Assembly: GCA_015065335.1 (NCBI GenBank)
Contig: SVQM01000007.1
Span: 1-40,092, forward strand
Origin: Oscillospiraceae bacterium
GTDB taxonomy: Bacteria; Bacillota; Clostridia; Oscillospirales; CAG-272
Direction: 5' to 3'
DNA length: 40,092 bases
The position numbers and the translations under genes were made by a program. Under the pieces are notes generated by a model. It did no database searches. It worked only from the letters and a program-made list of their open reading frames with translations, and was not told where the DNA came from. Numbering within the stretch: position 1 is the first letter of the stretch; every line of letters begins with the position of its first letter. Shown here piece after piece: positions 31,661 to 40,092 of the stretch.

Positions 31661-32922
31661 CATATCGCCTTCGCATTTGCGAGGAGATACTTCTCTGCCT
31701 CACCTGACCAAAGTCCGTTATTCGCCTTTACGATACGGTCAAGCTCTGCGAACATGGGATCGGTCTTTCCGAGCTCCTCAAAATCAGCCAGGGCTGTAAG
31801 GGGGAGGCTGATATGGTTATAGATCAGCTTCTTACCGCCGGGTATCTTCGGGAGATTGAGAGTAGTCTCAGCCGCCGCATCAAGTCCGCCGATATGTGTG
31901 ACCATTGCGGCAGGATTGATCAGACCCTTGTTCATCATCTCGATAGCCTCACGCATATCGTTAGTGTTACCGCCGCTGGTACCTACTATGTGTGTATATG
32001 CATAGTGAACGTTGAAGAAGTTGAACTCTGCCTTGAATTTTTGATCGGTGGGACCTGCGAAGAAGTTGAGACATCCGTCAAATCCGAGGATAGCATCACC
32101 CTGCTCAACGAGAGCACGTACAGGTGCGAAGCAGATAACATCATCATATCCCGTGCCGCCTGTGAGATCACGGAGGACCTGTGCGGGGTCGTCCACCTTA
32201 CCGGTATTCACATAGTGAAGCTCGACACCGTGCTTTGCAGCCTCCTCTACGGTATAGATGGATGCGGCTCTCTCAAGGCGAGCGTCGTCGATATCTGTTA
32301 CAACGAGAAGTGACGGACGGCGGTCACAGTGGATAGCATAGTCGATAGCGCCGAGTCCCATGGGTCCTACAGATGCGAGAAGCGCCATCTTTCCACCCTC
32401 AACTATACCCATCTTGTGCTCATAGCAGCCTGCTGTAGTGTGGTACATTGCGTGGAATGTTCCGATGATACAGCTCATAGGCTCTGCAAGAGAGCCGTAG
32501 AAGTAGGTATCGGAATCATATGGCAGGAGGCAATCCGCAAGGAGAGTCTCAATGGGAATATTGGCGTACTGTGTCTCGCCGCCTGCGTAGTTGTAGGAAT
32601 ATCCGGGAGCCATAAGTGAACCTTTGTAGAAGTGTGCAGGCTGGATAGAGAAGCCGTCTCCTTCCTTGAACTTATGCTTCCAGTTCTCGCCTACCTCAAC
32701 GATAGTTCCGCAGAACTCATGACCGACGATAGTGGGGTTGTTCTCAACATCATCGGGTACACGTTTGTGCTCGCCGCCCTCGATGGCAGCCTTGTATGTA
32801 CTCATGCAGATGGAGTCGGAGATCACCTTTACTCTCACTCCGTCAGGCCCGATCTCGGGCAGCTCTACATCCTCAAGTCTGAGGTCCATTTTTCCGTGTA
32901 TTCTGAGTGCTTTTGTTTTCAT
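31660..32922 (-). CDS. Zinc-binding dehydrogenase, L-sorbose-1-phosphate reductase (SorE)-like
   Basis: GHEFCGTIVEVGENW, GSLAEPMSCIIGTFHAMYHT, GPMGLGAIDYAIH, FFAGPTDQKF; recognised resemblance to SorE-type proteins, no search run. Confidence 0.75.
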
Positions 32923-32952
32923 TACTGTTACTCCTTATGTGAAGAGTACGGT

Positions 32953-33129
32953 CGCTTTTTGAAAAAAGCTCCGCAAAAACTTTATACTGTGTAGCCATAT
33001 AGATTTACTATATGGGTTCGTCTGTGACAAGATTTATCCGATTTGCTTTTTATCCGAAAGTTTTTGAAGTTCCAAGAAACTTTTTTCAAAAAGTTTCTTG
33101 GTGGTGGTTTGGAGGCAAAGCCTCCAAGT
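32953..33129. repeat. Two-hairpin intergenic element, copy E
   Basis: GCTTTTTGAAAAAAGC, GCAAAAACTTTATA ... GAAAGTTTTTGAAG, CCAAGAAACTTTTTTCAAAAAGTTTCTTGG, GGAGGCAAAGCCTCC. Confidence 0.75.
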
Positions 33130-33142
33130 AAAAAACAAATAC

Positions 33143-34300
33143 TTACGCATTCTCACGTCTTATCAGCTCCCATGCGGAGTCGATAAGATTTTCGAACTTA
33201 GGGTTTTCCATTGCTTTGACGACAAAGCTCTGTCTTGGGGAATTTATATCCTCGCCGCTGACCTGCATAAGTCCGTGACTGTCTGCAAGTGAACGGATAC
33301 GGTCAAGCTGTGCGGGGGTATTTCTCGTAGGCATATAGGTGATGCCCATGACTCCCGCATCCGCAAGGAACTGCACAAGCTCATCGAGGTAATCATCCTC
33401 AAACTTCTGCGCCGCTTTATCCCCTGTGACACTGTCGGTCACATCTCCGAGATACGCATAGCAGAACAGTGCACCTGCATCTGCCGCAAGCTTCGCCGCC
33501 TCTGTGATATGGAGGCACTCATCAGTTGCGGGAACGTATATCTTTGACACGAATGCACCCTTGAGTATTCCGAGAAGGTCATACTCAAAATAGGGTGATC
33601 CCGTATCCTGCATAAGCGCACACTGCTTTTCGGAGAGGCTCACTCCTACTGATGCAAGCCCGCCTGTGATACCCTCTCTGCCGAATCTCTCCGTGAGCTT
33701 TCTCGCAAGGGCGAGCATCAAGTGACGCTCGGTAACGGAACCTCCCACCTCAGCCTCTGACAAAGGGCGGACATCCTTATCATAGTCAATGACAACACCC
33801 TTATCCGCAAGGACTGCGTTGATATTGTCTATCATTCTTCGGTTGCGTTCCTCACGTCTTTGACGTAAAGGCTCAAATGCCGCCTGCAGCATTCCGATAC
33901 TGCCGTGAGGTACAGCCTGCATGGTCATGTAGCTGACGCCGGGCTGATCGGGATTATTTGTGCGGAGCGTCTCGAAAGGAGTTCCCTTCATTGACACACG
34001 GCACTCCATGCCCACGGTTACGGGCATACCAAGTATCTTTCCTGCTTCAAGGAACTCCACAGCACCGCCGATGGAATCGTGGTCCACGATACCTGCGGTG
34101 GCAAGGCCTTCAGCCTTTGCCGCCCATACAGCTGCGGTAGGTGAATAAGGCGAGAATGAATATATCGTGTGGATGTGGTTGTTTATGAATCTGCGATCGG
34201 TCTCGGGGAAGGTGGCGGATCTCGCCAGCTCCGCAAGATTTGCAAGCCGCTTCTCAGGGGTAGCGGCATTCAGAGGTGTCAGAATATTTTCACTAATCAT
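33143..34300 (-). CDS. PHP domain-containing protein
   Basis: NNHIHTIYSFSPYSP, GIVDHDSIGG, VGMECRVS: PHP-type metal-binding motifs. Confidence 0.8.
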   Translation of the reverse strand: MISENILTPLNAATPEKRLANLAELARSATFPETDRRFINNHIHTIYSFSPYSPTAAVWAAKAEGLATAGIVDHDSIGGAVEFLEAGKILGMPVTVGMECRVSMKGTPFETLRTNNPDQPGVSYMTMQAVPHGSIGMLQAAFEPLRQRREERNRRMIDNINAVLADKGVVIDYDKDVRPLSEAEVGGSVTERHLMLALARKLTERFGREGITGGLASVGVSLSEKQCALMQDTGSPYFEYDLLGILKGAFVSKIYVPATDECLHITEAAKLAADAGALFCYAYLGDVTDSVTGDKAAQKFEDDYLDELVQFLADAGVMGITYMPTRNTPAQLDRIRSLADSHGLMQVSGEDINSPRQSFVVKAMENPKFENLIDSAWELIRRENA

Positions 34301-34307
34301 AACGACC

Positions 34308-35183
34308 TCAGTTAAGCATGCACTGTCCGCCTGTTACGGGGATAGCCTGACCTGTCTCATATGTCTGCTCTACGGCATAGAAGATCGCCTTTGCCACGTC
34401 TGCGGGGAAACAGCCTCTGTTCATGGGGACCTTTGCCTCATAGAACTTCTTAACATCCTCGATCGTCTTTGCGCCGGGCACCTTTCCCGCATTGAGGTAC
34501 TGCACGAAAAGACCTCTCTCGGGATCACACCACAGGGGACCGTCAAGGAAGTTGCCGGGACAGATAGCATTCACCTTGATATTGTAAGGGCAAAGCTCAA
34601 GGGCAAAGGACTGAGTAAGTCCGATACCGCCGAATTTACTTCCTGCATATGCAAAATTCTTATTTGAGCCTTCAAGTCCGGATTTTGAGTTCACCTCGAT
34701 GATATCACCCATCCAGCTGTTGTCAGCCGCAAATTGCGCTCTCATGATTGCGGAAACATACTTCACGCAGAGGAAATACGCAGTGTAGTTGATCCCCGTA
34801 ACGAAATCGAAATCCTTTCTTTCAAGCTCCGCAAGAGAACCTGAGCGAACAACACCTGCGTTGTTTACGAAAATGTCGATACCGCCGAATTTTTCAACGG
34901 TCTCACCTACCATTGCAGCTACGCTCTCCTCGTCTGTCACGTTCACCTTAACGGCAAAAGCTCCCTCTCCGAGAGACTCCGCAACAGTCACCGCAAGGTC
35001 ATAGTTAAGATCTGCAATAACAACGGATGCACCCTCACGGTACATCTCCTCGGCAATTCCACGACCAAATCCCTGAGCAGCTCCGGTAACGATAGTCACC
35101 TTTCCCGAAAGTCTGCCGGGGCGGTCGTCACGCTTACCGATATTCTCGGCGGCGATCTTTTCCCATTTAGTCATATCTATCAT
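34308..35183 (-). CDS. SDR oxidoreductase, sorbitol-6-phosphate 2-dehydrogenase-like
   Basis: VTIVTGAAQGFGRGIAEEM, NNAGVV, YAGSKFGGIG, FLDGPLWCDPERGLFVQYL; likely start ATG 35183. Confidence 0.78.
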   Translation of the reverse strand: MIDMTKWEKIAAENIGKRDDRPGRLSGKVTIVTGAAQGFGRGIAEEMYREGASVVIADLNYDLAVTVAESLGEGAFAVKVNVTDEESVAAMVGETVEKFGGIDIFVNNAGVVRSGSLAELERKDFDFVTGINYTAYFLCVKYVSAIMRAQFAADNSWMGDIIEVNSKSGLEGSNKNFAYAGSKFGGIGLTQSFALELCPYNIKVNAICPGNFLDGPLWCDPERGLFVQYLNAGKVPGAKTIEDVKKFYEAKVPMNRGCFPADVAKAIFYAVEQTYETGQAIPVTGGQCMLN

Positions 35184-35260
35184 TTTAATGCACCATCCTT
35201 TGTTGCAATATTTCTTCATTGTAATTATATCACAACAGCATACGGATTTCAATTATTTAC

Positions 35261-35299
35261 AAAAAAACTTGTCGGAAAAACCGCAATTTTTCCGACAAG
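35261..35299 (-). terminator. Intrinsic terminator of the HD-domain gene
   Basis: Minus strand CTTGTCGGAAAAA-TTGCGG-TTTTTCCGACAAG followed by TTTTTTT. Confidence 0.85.
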
Positions 35300-35302
35300 C
35301 TA

Positions 35303-35962
35303 TTACATAATATTTTGTCCGTTTATCACAAGCCTGAAGCTGAGTCCGAGTCTCTCCGCCGCCTTGCGGCACATTATCATACGATGGAGGAATATCTCGA
35401 AGTAATCCATCACCGTAGAATATCTGCTCTCAAGGATAAGCTCAAGGGTGATCTCCTTTACCCGTGGATCTATCTTCACCGATGATTCCTTGACGGAATA
35501 ATTCACACGGTCGTGTATATCGAAATTCGTCTCGCAGGTGTTGCGCACTCTTGATCTGCGCACGTCTGTCTTATCTGCGATAATAAGCGCCGCCGACACG
35601 GGATTAACAGGCATTCCGTCACCCTCGTCGTGGTTTCCTATAGCGGTGATGACCGTAGCGATCTCCTCGGGCTCCATCCCCATTTTCTCAAGGATCCTGA
35701 AGGACATGAGCGCACCGCTTTGAGAATGATCTACCCTGTTTATAAGATTACCGATATCGTGCATATATCCTGCGATCATTGCAAGCTCCACCTCACGGTC
35801 AGAGTAACCCATTACACGAAGTATCTCACCTGCCGTACCGGACACCTTCTCCACATGAGCAAAGCTGTGCTCCGTGTAACCGATGGCACGAAGCGACTCA
35901 TCCGCCTTTATGATGTATGTCTGTATTTCCGTATTGTTTTTTATATTTTCAAATGTTACCAT
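35303..35962 (-). CDS. HD domain protein (predicted phosphohydrolase)
   Basis: HSFAHVEKVSGTAG, AGYMHDIGNLINRVDHSQ, IGNHDEGDG. Confidence 0.85.
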   Translation of the reverse strand: MVTFENIKNNTEIQTYIIKADESLRAIGYTEHSFAHVEKVSGTAGEILRVMGYSDREVELAMIAGYMHDIGNLINRVDHSQSGALMSFRILEKMGMEPEEIATVITAIGNHDEGDGMPVNPVSAALIIADKTDVRRSRVRNTCETNFDIHDRVNYSVKESSVKIDPRVKEITLELILESRYSTVMDYFEIFLHRMIMCRKAAERLGLSFRLVINGQNIM

Positions 35963-35980
35963 GGGAAACTCCTTTGTTAT

Positions 35981-36358
35981 TCAAGCCCTGTTTTCCTTCA
36001 CCCACAAAAGAAGCTGCTCATAGCTCATTTCACCTGCAGCTACCGCAAGTCCTACCCGAACAACATCATCCACATCAGGATCTATCCTCACGCCGTTTGT
36101 TTCCAGGAATGTCATCATCACATACATACCTATCCGCTTATTTCCGTCCACAAAAGCATGATTCGATATAAGAGAATACCCGAGCCTTGCGCCTTTTTCT
36201 TCCTTTGTGGGATAAAGCTCCTCACCTCCGAATGTCTGATACACAGATTCTACAGCACTGTCAAGAAGATCTATATCTCTGAGACTGGGGTCACCGCCTG
36301 TTTCTTCAGTAATGAGCTTATGAAGAAGAAGCACCTTTTCTCTGCTTATTTTTATCAT
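35981..36358 (-). CDS. Doc-type (Fic/DOC) toxin
   Basis: HAFVDGNKRIGMYVMMTFLETNG matches Doc HxFxxxNKR motif; overlaps upstream antitoxin ORF. Confidence 0.88.
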   Translation of the reverse strand: MIKISREKVLLLHKLITEETGGDPSLRDIDLLDSAVESVYQTFGGEELYPTKEEKGARLGYSLISNHAFVDGNKRIGMYVMMTFLETNGVRIDPDVDDVVRVGLAVAAGEMSYEQLLLWVKENRA

Positions 36359-36597
36359 TTCGCAAGCTCCTCAAACGCACGGCGATATTTTTTAAGTACT
36401 CTTGACGCTACAAAATCGATCTTTTCATCATCAGTCATTTCTATCGTAGTATCGTTTTCTATATCGACAAGCTTATACTTTGGCTTATTATTCTTAAAAA
36501 TATATACTTCGCCACCTCGGTCTGCCATCCGTGCGATCTTTGAGAAATTCCGGTTTGCTTCTGATATCGACACTATTTTACTAAAATCTATATTCAT
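36355..36597 (-). CDS. Phd/YefM-type antitoxin
   Basis: VSISEANRNFSKIARMADRGGEVYIFKNNKPKYKLVDIE; 4-bp overlap with Doc. Confidence 0.85.
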   Translation of the reverse strand: MNIDFSKIVSISEANRNFSKIARMADRGGEVYIFKNNKPKYKLVDIENDTTIEMTDDEKIDFVASRVLKKYRRAFEELAK

Positions 36598-36624
36598 ATT
36601 ACCCCTCCTTCAGTATCCGATCAT

Positions 36625-36653
36625 ATTATACACATATTTTAGGATATTGTCAA
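36625..36653 (-). promoter_or_regulatory. Consensus promoter of the phd/doc operon
   Basis: Minus strand TTGACA-17 nt-TATAAT. Confidence 0.85.
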
Positions 36654-36671
36654 CCTAATATTTATCCGATA

Positions 36672-36702
36672 AAAATACCGCAGACATTTCTGTCTGCGGC
36701 AT
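36672..36702 (-). terminator. Terminator of rnpB
   Basis: Minus strand CCGCAGACAGAAATGTCTGCGGTATTTTT. Confidence 0.85.
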
Positions 36703-36703
36703 G

Positions 36704-37068
36704 AGTAAGAGCTGTAAGCCGGGTTCTGTCGTAGTACTGCCATCTATCTTGGCATATGCATCACTGCACAGCTCTGTGCCACCTGCGGAATTATGCCGGG
36801 CAAGCATCTCCCGAAAGGGAGCTCCGCATACGGTGTTGCTTCGGATAGGGTTTACATTTGCACGCAGTCGCCTGCCGTGCAGGTGAGCTCTTACCTCACC
36901 TTTCCATCCTTACCAAGCTTTGATTTATCAAAGCGAGGCGGTCTATTTCTGTTGCACTTTCCCTGGAGTCGCCTCCGGCGGTCGTTATCCGTTATCCTGC
37001 CCTGCGAAGCCCGGACTTTCCTCACACCAATACCTTTCGGCCCCATGGTGCGCGGCAGTCTGCTCTTC
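36704..37068 (-). ncRNA. rnpB: RNase P RNA (bacterial class A)
   Basis: Minus strand GAGGAAAGTCCGGGCTTCGCAGGGCAG..., GGAAAGTGCAACAGAAA, GGTAAGGATGGAAAGGTG, GTAAACCC, ACAGAACCCGGCTTA; ends approximate. Confidence 0.95.
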
Positions 37069-37079
37069 TCGTATTATAT

Positions 37080-37108
37080 ATTATATCGGATTTACCCGTC
37101 CTTGTCAA
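37080..37108 (-). promoter_or_regulatory. Consensus promoter of rnpB
   Basis: Minus strand TTGACA-17 nt-TATAAT immediately upstream of RNase P RNA. Confidence 0.88.
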
Positions 37109-37178
37109 ACCAATTTTGTATAATTATAAAAAATTGTGAATTTTCATCTCACTTCTGTAAAAATACGCATTTGTCTAA

Positions 37179-37207
37179 TTGACATTTAGTCCTTGTTATG
37201 GTAGAAT
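37179..37207 (+). promoter_or_regulatory. Promoter of nrdR
   Basis: TTGACA-17 nt-TAGAAT. Confidence 0.8.
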
Positions 37208-37244
37208 TACAAAAACATTTCCCGCAGAACGGAGACTCAAATAT

Positions 37245-37685
37245 ATGAAATGCCCCGCTTGTGCATCCCCCGACAGCAAGGTTATCGATTCAAGACCTGT
37301 AGAAGAAAGCAACAGCATTCGTCGACGCAGAGAATGTCTTAATTGCCAGACAAGATTCACCACATATGAATTCATCGACGTATTTCAGCCTGTGGTACTG
37401 AAAAAGGACGGCTCCAAAGAGTATTTTGACAGGGGCAAGCTTATGTCAGGACTTATGAAGGCATGTCAGAAGCGTCCTGTTGACGCCGAGGCTCTTGCAA
37501 AAGAGATCGAGGCTGAGATCCACAACTCCCTTCGCAAGGAGATCACCTCAAGTGAGCTTGGTGAGATCGCAATGGAGAAGCTCCGCACTCTTGATGCGGT
37601 AGCATATGTGCGCTTTGCATCCGTACACAGAGAGTTCAAGGATGTTGAGACCTTCATGCGTGAGCTTGAGGATCTGAAAAAATAA
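37245..37685 (+). CDS. nrdR: Transcriptional repressor NrdR
   Basis: MKCPACASPDSKVIDSRPVEESNSIRRRRECLNCQTRFTTYE zinc ribbon and ATP cone. Confidence 0.96.
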   Translation: MKCPACASPDSKVIDSRPVEESNSIRRRRECLNCQTRFTTYEFIDVFQPVVLKKDGSKEYFDRGKLMSGLMKACQKRPVDAEALAKEIEAEIHNSLRKEITSSELGEIAMEKLRTLDAVAYVRFASVHREFKDVETFMRELEDLKK

Positions 37686-37696
37686 TATTATTAAGT

Positions 37697-37733
37697 TCCG
37701 CCGCATGGTCCTTTCCCTGTGGCGGTTTTTCTG
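37697..37733 (+). terminator. Terminator after nrdR
   Basis: CCGCCGCA...TGTGGCGG followed by TTTTT. Confidence 0.75.
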
Positions 37734-37795
37734 TATTGATTATTCTTTCAGAATGTATTAAAATATATACAGAAATAAATAAACGGAGACATATC

Positions 37796-39901
37796 ATGAA
37801 AACAGTAAAAAAATTATGCTCATTTTTCATTGCCGTGCTTACTTTGGTATCGGCGGTATCCGTATCATGTACCACAGAAGCGGCCACGCCGTCTCTGAAG
37901 GCTTCCTCCGCACTCACCATCAGTGCAGAGGACGGATATCTTCACGGTATCTGGGGCACTGTCACCGCCGAAAAGCTTGCGGCTGAGTTTGAAGATACCG
38001 TACAGATATCCTCAAACGGTAAAGCGATCTCCGGAAGCACTGCCGTATCATCCGATGATACTGTCTCGGCAGGAGGCACTTCCATTTCCGTGCTCATTTA
38101 CGGTGACAGCGACAGAAACGGAAGGATAAACCTGTCAGATGTGTCCATGATGCTGAAGCACATCGCAAAATGGGAGGTCACACCTTGTATCGCCGCTTCG
38201 GATACGGACATGAACGACAAGGTCACCCTCGCCGATGTATCATCTCTTCTCCGATGGATAGCCGGATGGGACATCACTCTCGGAGATTCGGTATTCCCCA
38301 AAACAGAGCTGAAGCTGAACGGGAATTTCAGCATAGTTATCCCCAAGATATACGATCCCTTTGAGATGGAGGCGGCAAAGCTGCTCTCTGCGGCTCTTGA
38401 CAAAATTTACGGAGAAAATAAGGGGAACGGACGCATAATCACCGACGATATGAGTGCCGTGTGCGAGATCCTTGTGGGAAACACTGCACGCAGCCGTTCT
38501 GCTGACGCAAGGAAAAAGCTCGGTGAATTTGAGTGGAGCTACGACATCCCCACAAACAGATCTGTTGTTATCACGGGAAGCGATCCCATAGGTACATACG
38601 AGGCAGTAAGTGCATTCGTGTGGGATCTTTTCGGTTATGTTGACAGAAACAATGTTATCTCCTCCTACAATAAGTGGAACGGCAGTGAGTATGTCACCGT
38701 CAATACTTCTTCGACGCTCACCACCGGCACAAAATACATATACGATCATGGCCCTTCGGAAAGATCTCTCACTCTCGGTGGCAGAGACATCTCTGAATAC
38801 GTGATCGTCGACAAATCCGGACACAGCGATTCCGCAGAGCTTCTCAGGAGAGCCATCGAGCGTGAAACAGGTCATTCCCTCTCTGTAGTATCAAAGAAGG
38901 AGGCGGTAAGCGCCCCTACGATAAGGCTTGGCATCGGCAAAGAGGAGAGTGGTGAATTCCTCATAGGGCTTTCCACGAATGTATTTGCCATTGGTCTATC
39001 GGGGGATGATATCCTAATCGACGTGCTTGATTATTCAAAGCTCCTCCATGCGGTGAGAGCATTTGATGAATGGTATATCCGCGGCGGTCTCGATCTCACC
39101 GAAGGAGAGATCAAGTACGGCGGCATCGGTTCAAATCTTCTTCGTGAGACTTCACGCACCGACACCGATATCTCCGACGGCGTTACTTATTCGGAAATAC
39201 GGTACACCGATAAGAACGGGCTTCCCGTTATCGCTTACGTAGTAAAAGCTGATAGGGGTGCAGAGCGTGTGATGATGGGCATGATGGACAACGGTACCGC
39301 TGTAACGAACTCCAAGGCAACGGTACTCGATGCGATAAATGCCGCAGAGGCTGACGGCATCGACATCGCCGCAGGCGTTAATGCGGATTTCTTCCACATC
39401 GAATCCGACTACTCACCTGTGGGACTTTGTGTCAAGGACGGGGTCATACTCAAGCAGAATACAGAAACAAAACCGTGGATCGCCGTTATGAAGGACGGTA
39501 CCTTTGATTGTGGTATCGCAGGCGAAGCACGGAGCAAGATCACAAGCATGGATCAAGGCTTCGGTGCATCTCACGTGCTTTTGAAATACGGGATCGTATA
39601 TCAGGATGGAGTTGGTGATTCCTTCGGTGAGATACGCCACCCCCGTACCGCCATGGGATATGACGGTGAGGGAAATGTGTACCTCATCGTGGTAGACGGC
39701 AGACGCCCCAAGCTGTCAAACGGTGCATCTCTCCTTGATCTTACGATAATTTTCAGAGATCTCGGCGTCACGAGCGGTGTGAATCTCGACGGCGGCGGCT
39801 CCTCCACCATGATCGTTGATGAGGACGGTTTCGTCACGAAGAACAGCCCTTCCGACGGTGCGCTCCGCAAAGTATTCAACTCAGTACTTATAAAGAAATA
39901 G
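37796..39901 (+). CDS. Secreted dockerin-containing phosphodiester glycosidase (NAGPA family) protein
   Basis: Signal peptide from ATG 37796; GDSDRNGRINLSDVSMMLKHIAKWE...DTDMNDKVTLADVSSLLRWIAGWD internal dockerin; C-terminal VNADFFHIESDYSPVGLCVKDG...HPRTAMGYDGEGNVYLIVVDGR...GVNLDGGGSSTMIVDEDG. Confidence 0.88.
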   Translation: MKTVKKLCSFFIAVLTLVSAVSVSCTTEAATPSLKASSALTISAEDGYLHGIWGTVTAEKLAAEFEDTVQISSNGKAISGSTAVSSDDTVSAGGTSISVLIYGDSDRNGRINLSDVSMMLKHIAKWEVTPCIAASDTDMNDKVTLADVSSLLRWIAGWDITLGDSVFPKTELKLNGNFSIVIPKIYDPFEMEAAKLLSAALDKIYGENKGNGRIITDDMSAVCEILVGNTARSRSADARKKLGEFEWSYDIPTNRSVVITGSDPIGTYEAVSAFVWDLFGYVDRNNVISSYNKWNGSEYVTVNTSSTLTTGTKYIYDHGPSERSLTLGGRDISEYVIVDKSGHSDSAELLRRAIERETGHSLSVVSKKEAVSAPTIRLGIGKEESGEFLIGLSTNVFAIGLSGDDILIDVLDYSKLLHAVRAFDEWYIRGGLDLTEGEIKYGGIGSNLLRETSRTDTDISDGVTYSEIRYTDKNGLPVIAYVVKADRGAERVMMGMMDNGTAVTNSKATVLDAINAAEADGIDIAAGVNADFFHIESDYSPVGLCVKDGVILKQNTETKPWIAVMKDGTFDCGIAGEARSKITSMDQGFGASHVLLKYGIVYQDGVGDSFGEIRHPRTAMGYDGEGNVYLIVVDGRRPKLSNGASLLDLTIIFRDLGVTSGVNLDGGGSSTMIVDEDGFVTKNSPSDGALRKVFNSVLIKK

Positions 39902-40092
39902 CCCGGACTGAGCCCGTAGCACGGGCGGGCGGATATCGGCATTACTTCAACCGAGGGATAAAGTTGGTCCCACGACCGTGACCCCGATGATTTCTCCGAA
40001 ACATCGGGCGTACCCTGAGCCTTCCCCTTGAGGGGAAGGTGTCAGGCACAGCCTGACGGATGAGGTGTTTCCTGTCCGTAGCACGGGCAGGC
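39901..40092. repeat. Intergenic composite repeat: inverted relative of the CGGTCGTG...TGCCGATAT core plus CCTTCCCCTTGAGGGGAAGGTGTC-type element
   Basis: Reverse complement CGGTCGTGGGACCAACTT...TTGAAGTAATGCCGATATCCGCCCG aligns with cores at 9850-9900 and 31593-31645; 40019..40070 has two-hairpin GAGGGGAAGGTGTCAGGC..GCCTGACGGATGAGG. Confidence 0.7.

Noticed and set aside
36701-37182. ORFs across the RNase P RNA gene
   Set aside because: The region is clearly rnpB; these ORFs are incidental.
37654-37920. Minus-strand 88-aa ORF at the nrdR/dockerin-NAGPA junction
   Set aside because: It overlaps a terminator and the signal-peptide region of the plus-strand gene, with no RBS or motif.

Overview
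This 40 kb window looks like a chromosomal segment from an uncultured gut-type Clostridia/Oscillospiraceae-like bacterium. That placement is inferred from dockerin style, operon order and intergenic repeats; no search was run. Most of it is conserved housekeeping sequence. The + strand has aminotransferase, ppa, obgE and asnS. A long minus-strand operon carries yicC, remA, gmk, rpoZ, priA, def, fmt, rsmB, rlmN, a PP2C phosphatase, a PASTA kinase, rsgA and thiN. Also present are ligA, nrdR, rnpB (RNase P RNA), a SorE/PHP/SorD-like catabolic cluster and a Phd/Doc toxin-antitoxin pair. The most unusual region is the AT-rich left end (1-4850). It has two tandem secreted proteins that combine a subtilase-propeptide-like domain with a dockerin, a secreted dockerin-only protein, and an S8 subtilase with BspA-like LRRs. 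The subtilase frame is broken by one in-frame TAA exactly where the two neighbouring paralogues carry a Tyr. This suggests a dockerin-tethered trans-acting propeptide/inhibitor system. The second notable signal is a family of intergenic two-hairpin elements (at least 5 loci, one expanded by a ~155-bp tandem repeat) whose stems differ between copies but keep base pairing. Strong sigma-A-type promoters and several terminators are directly readable.
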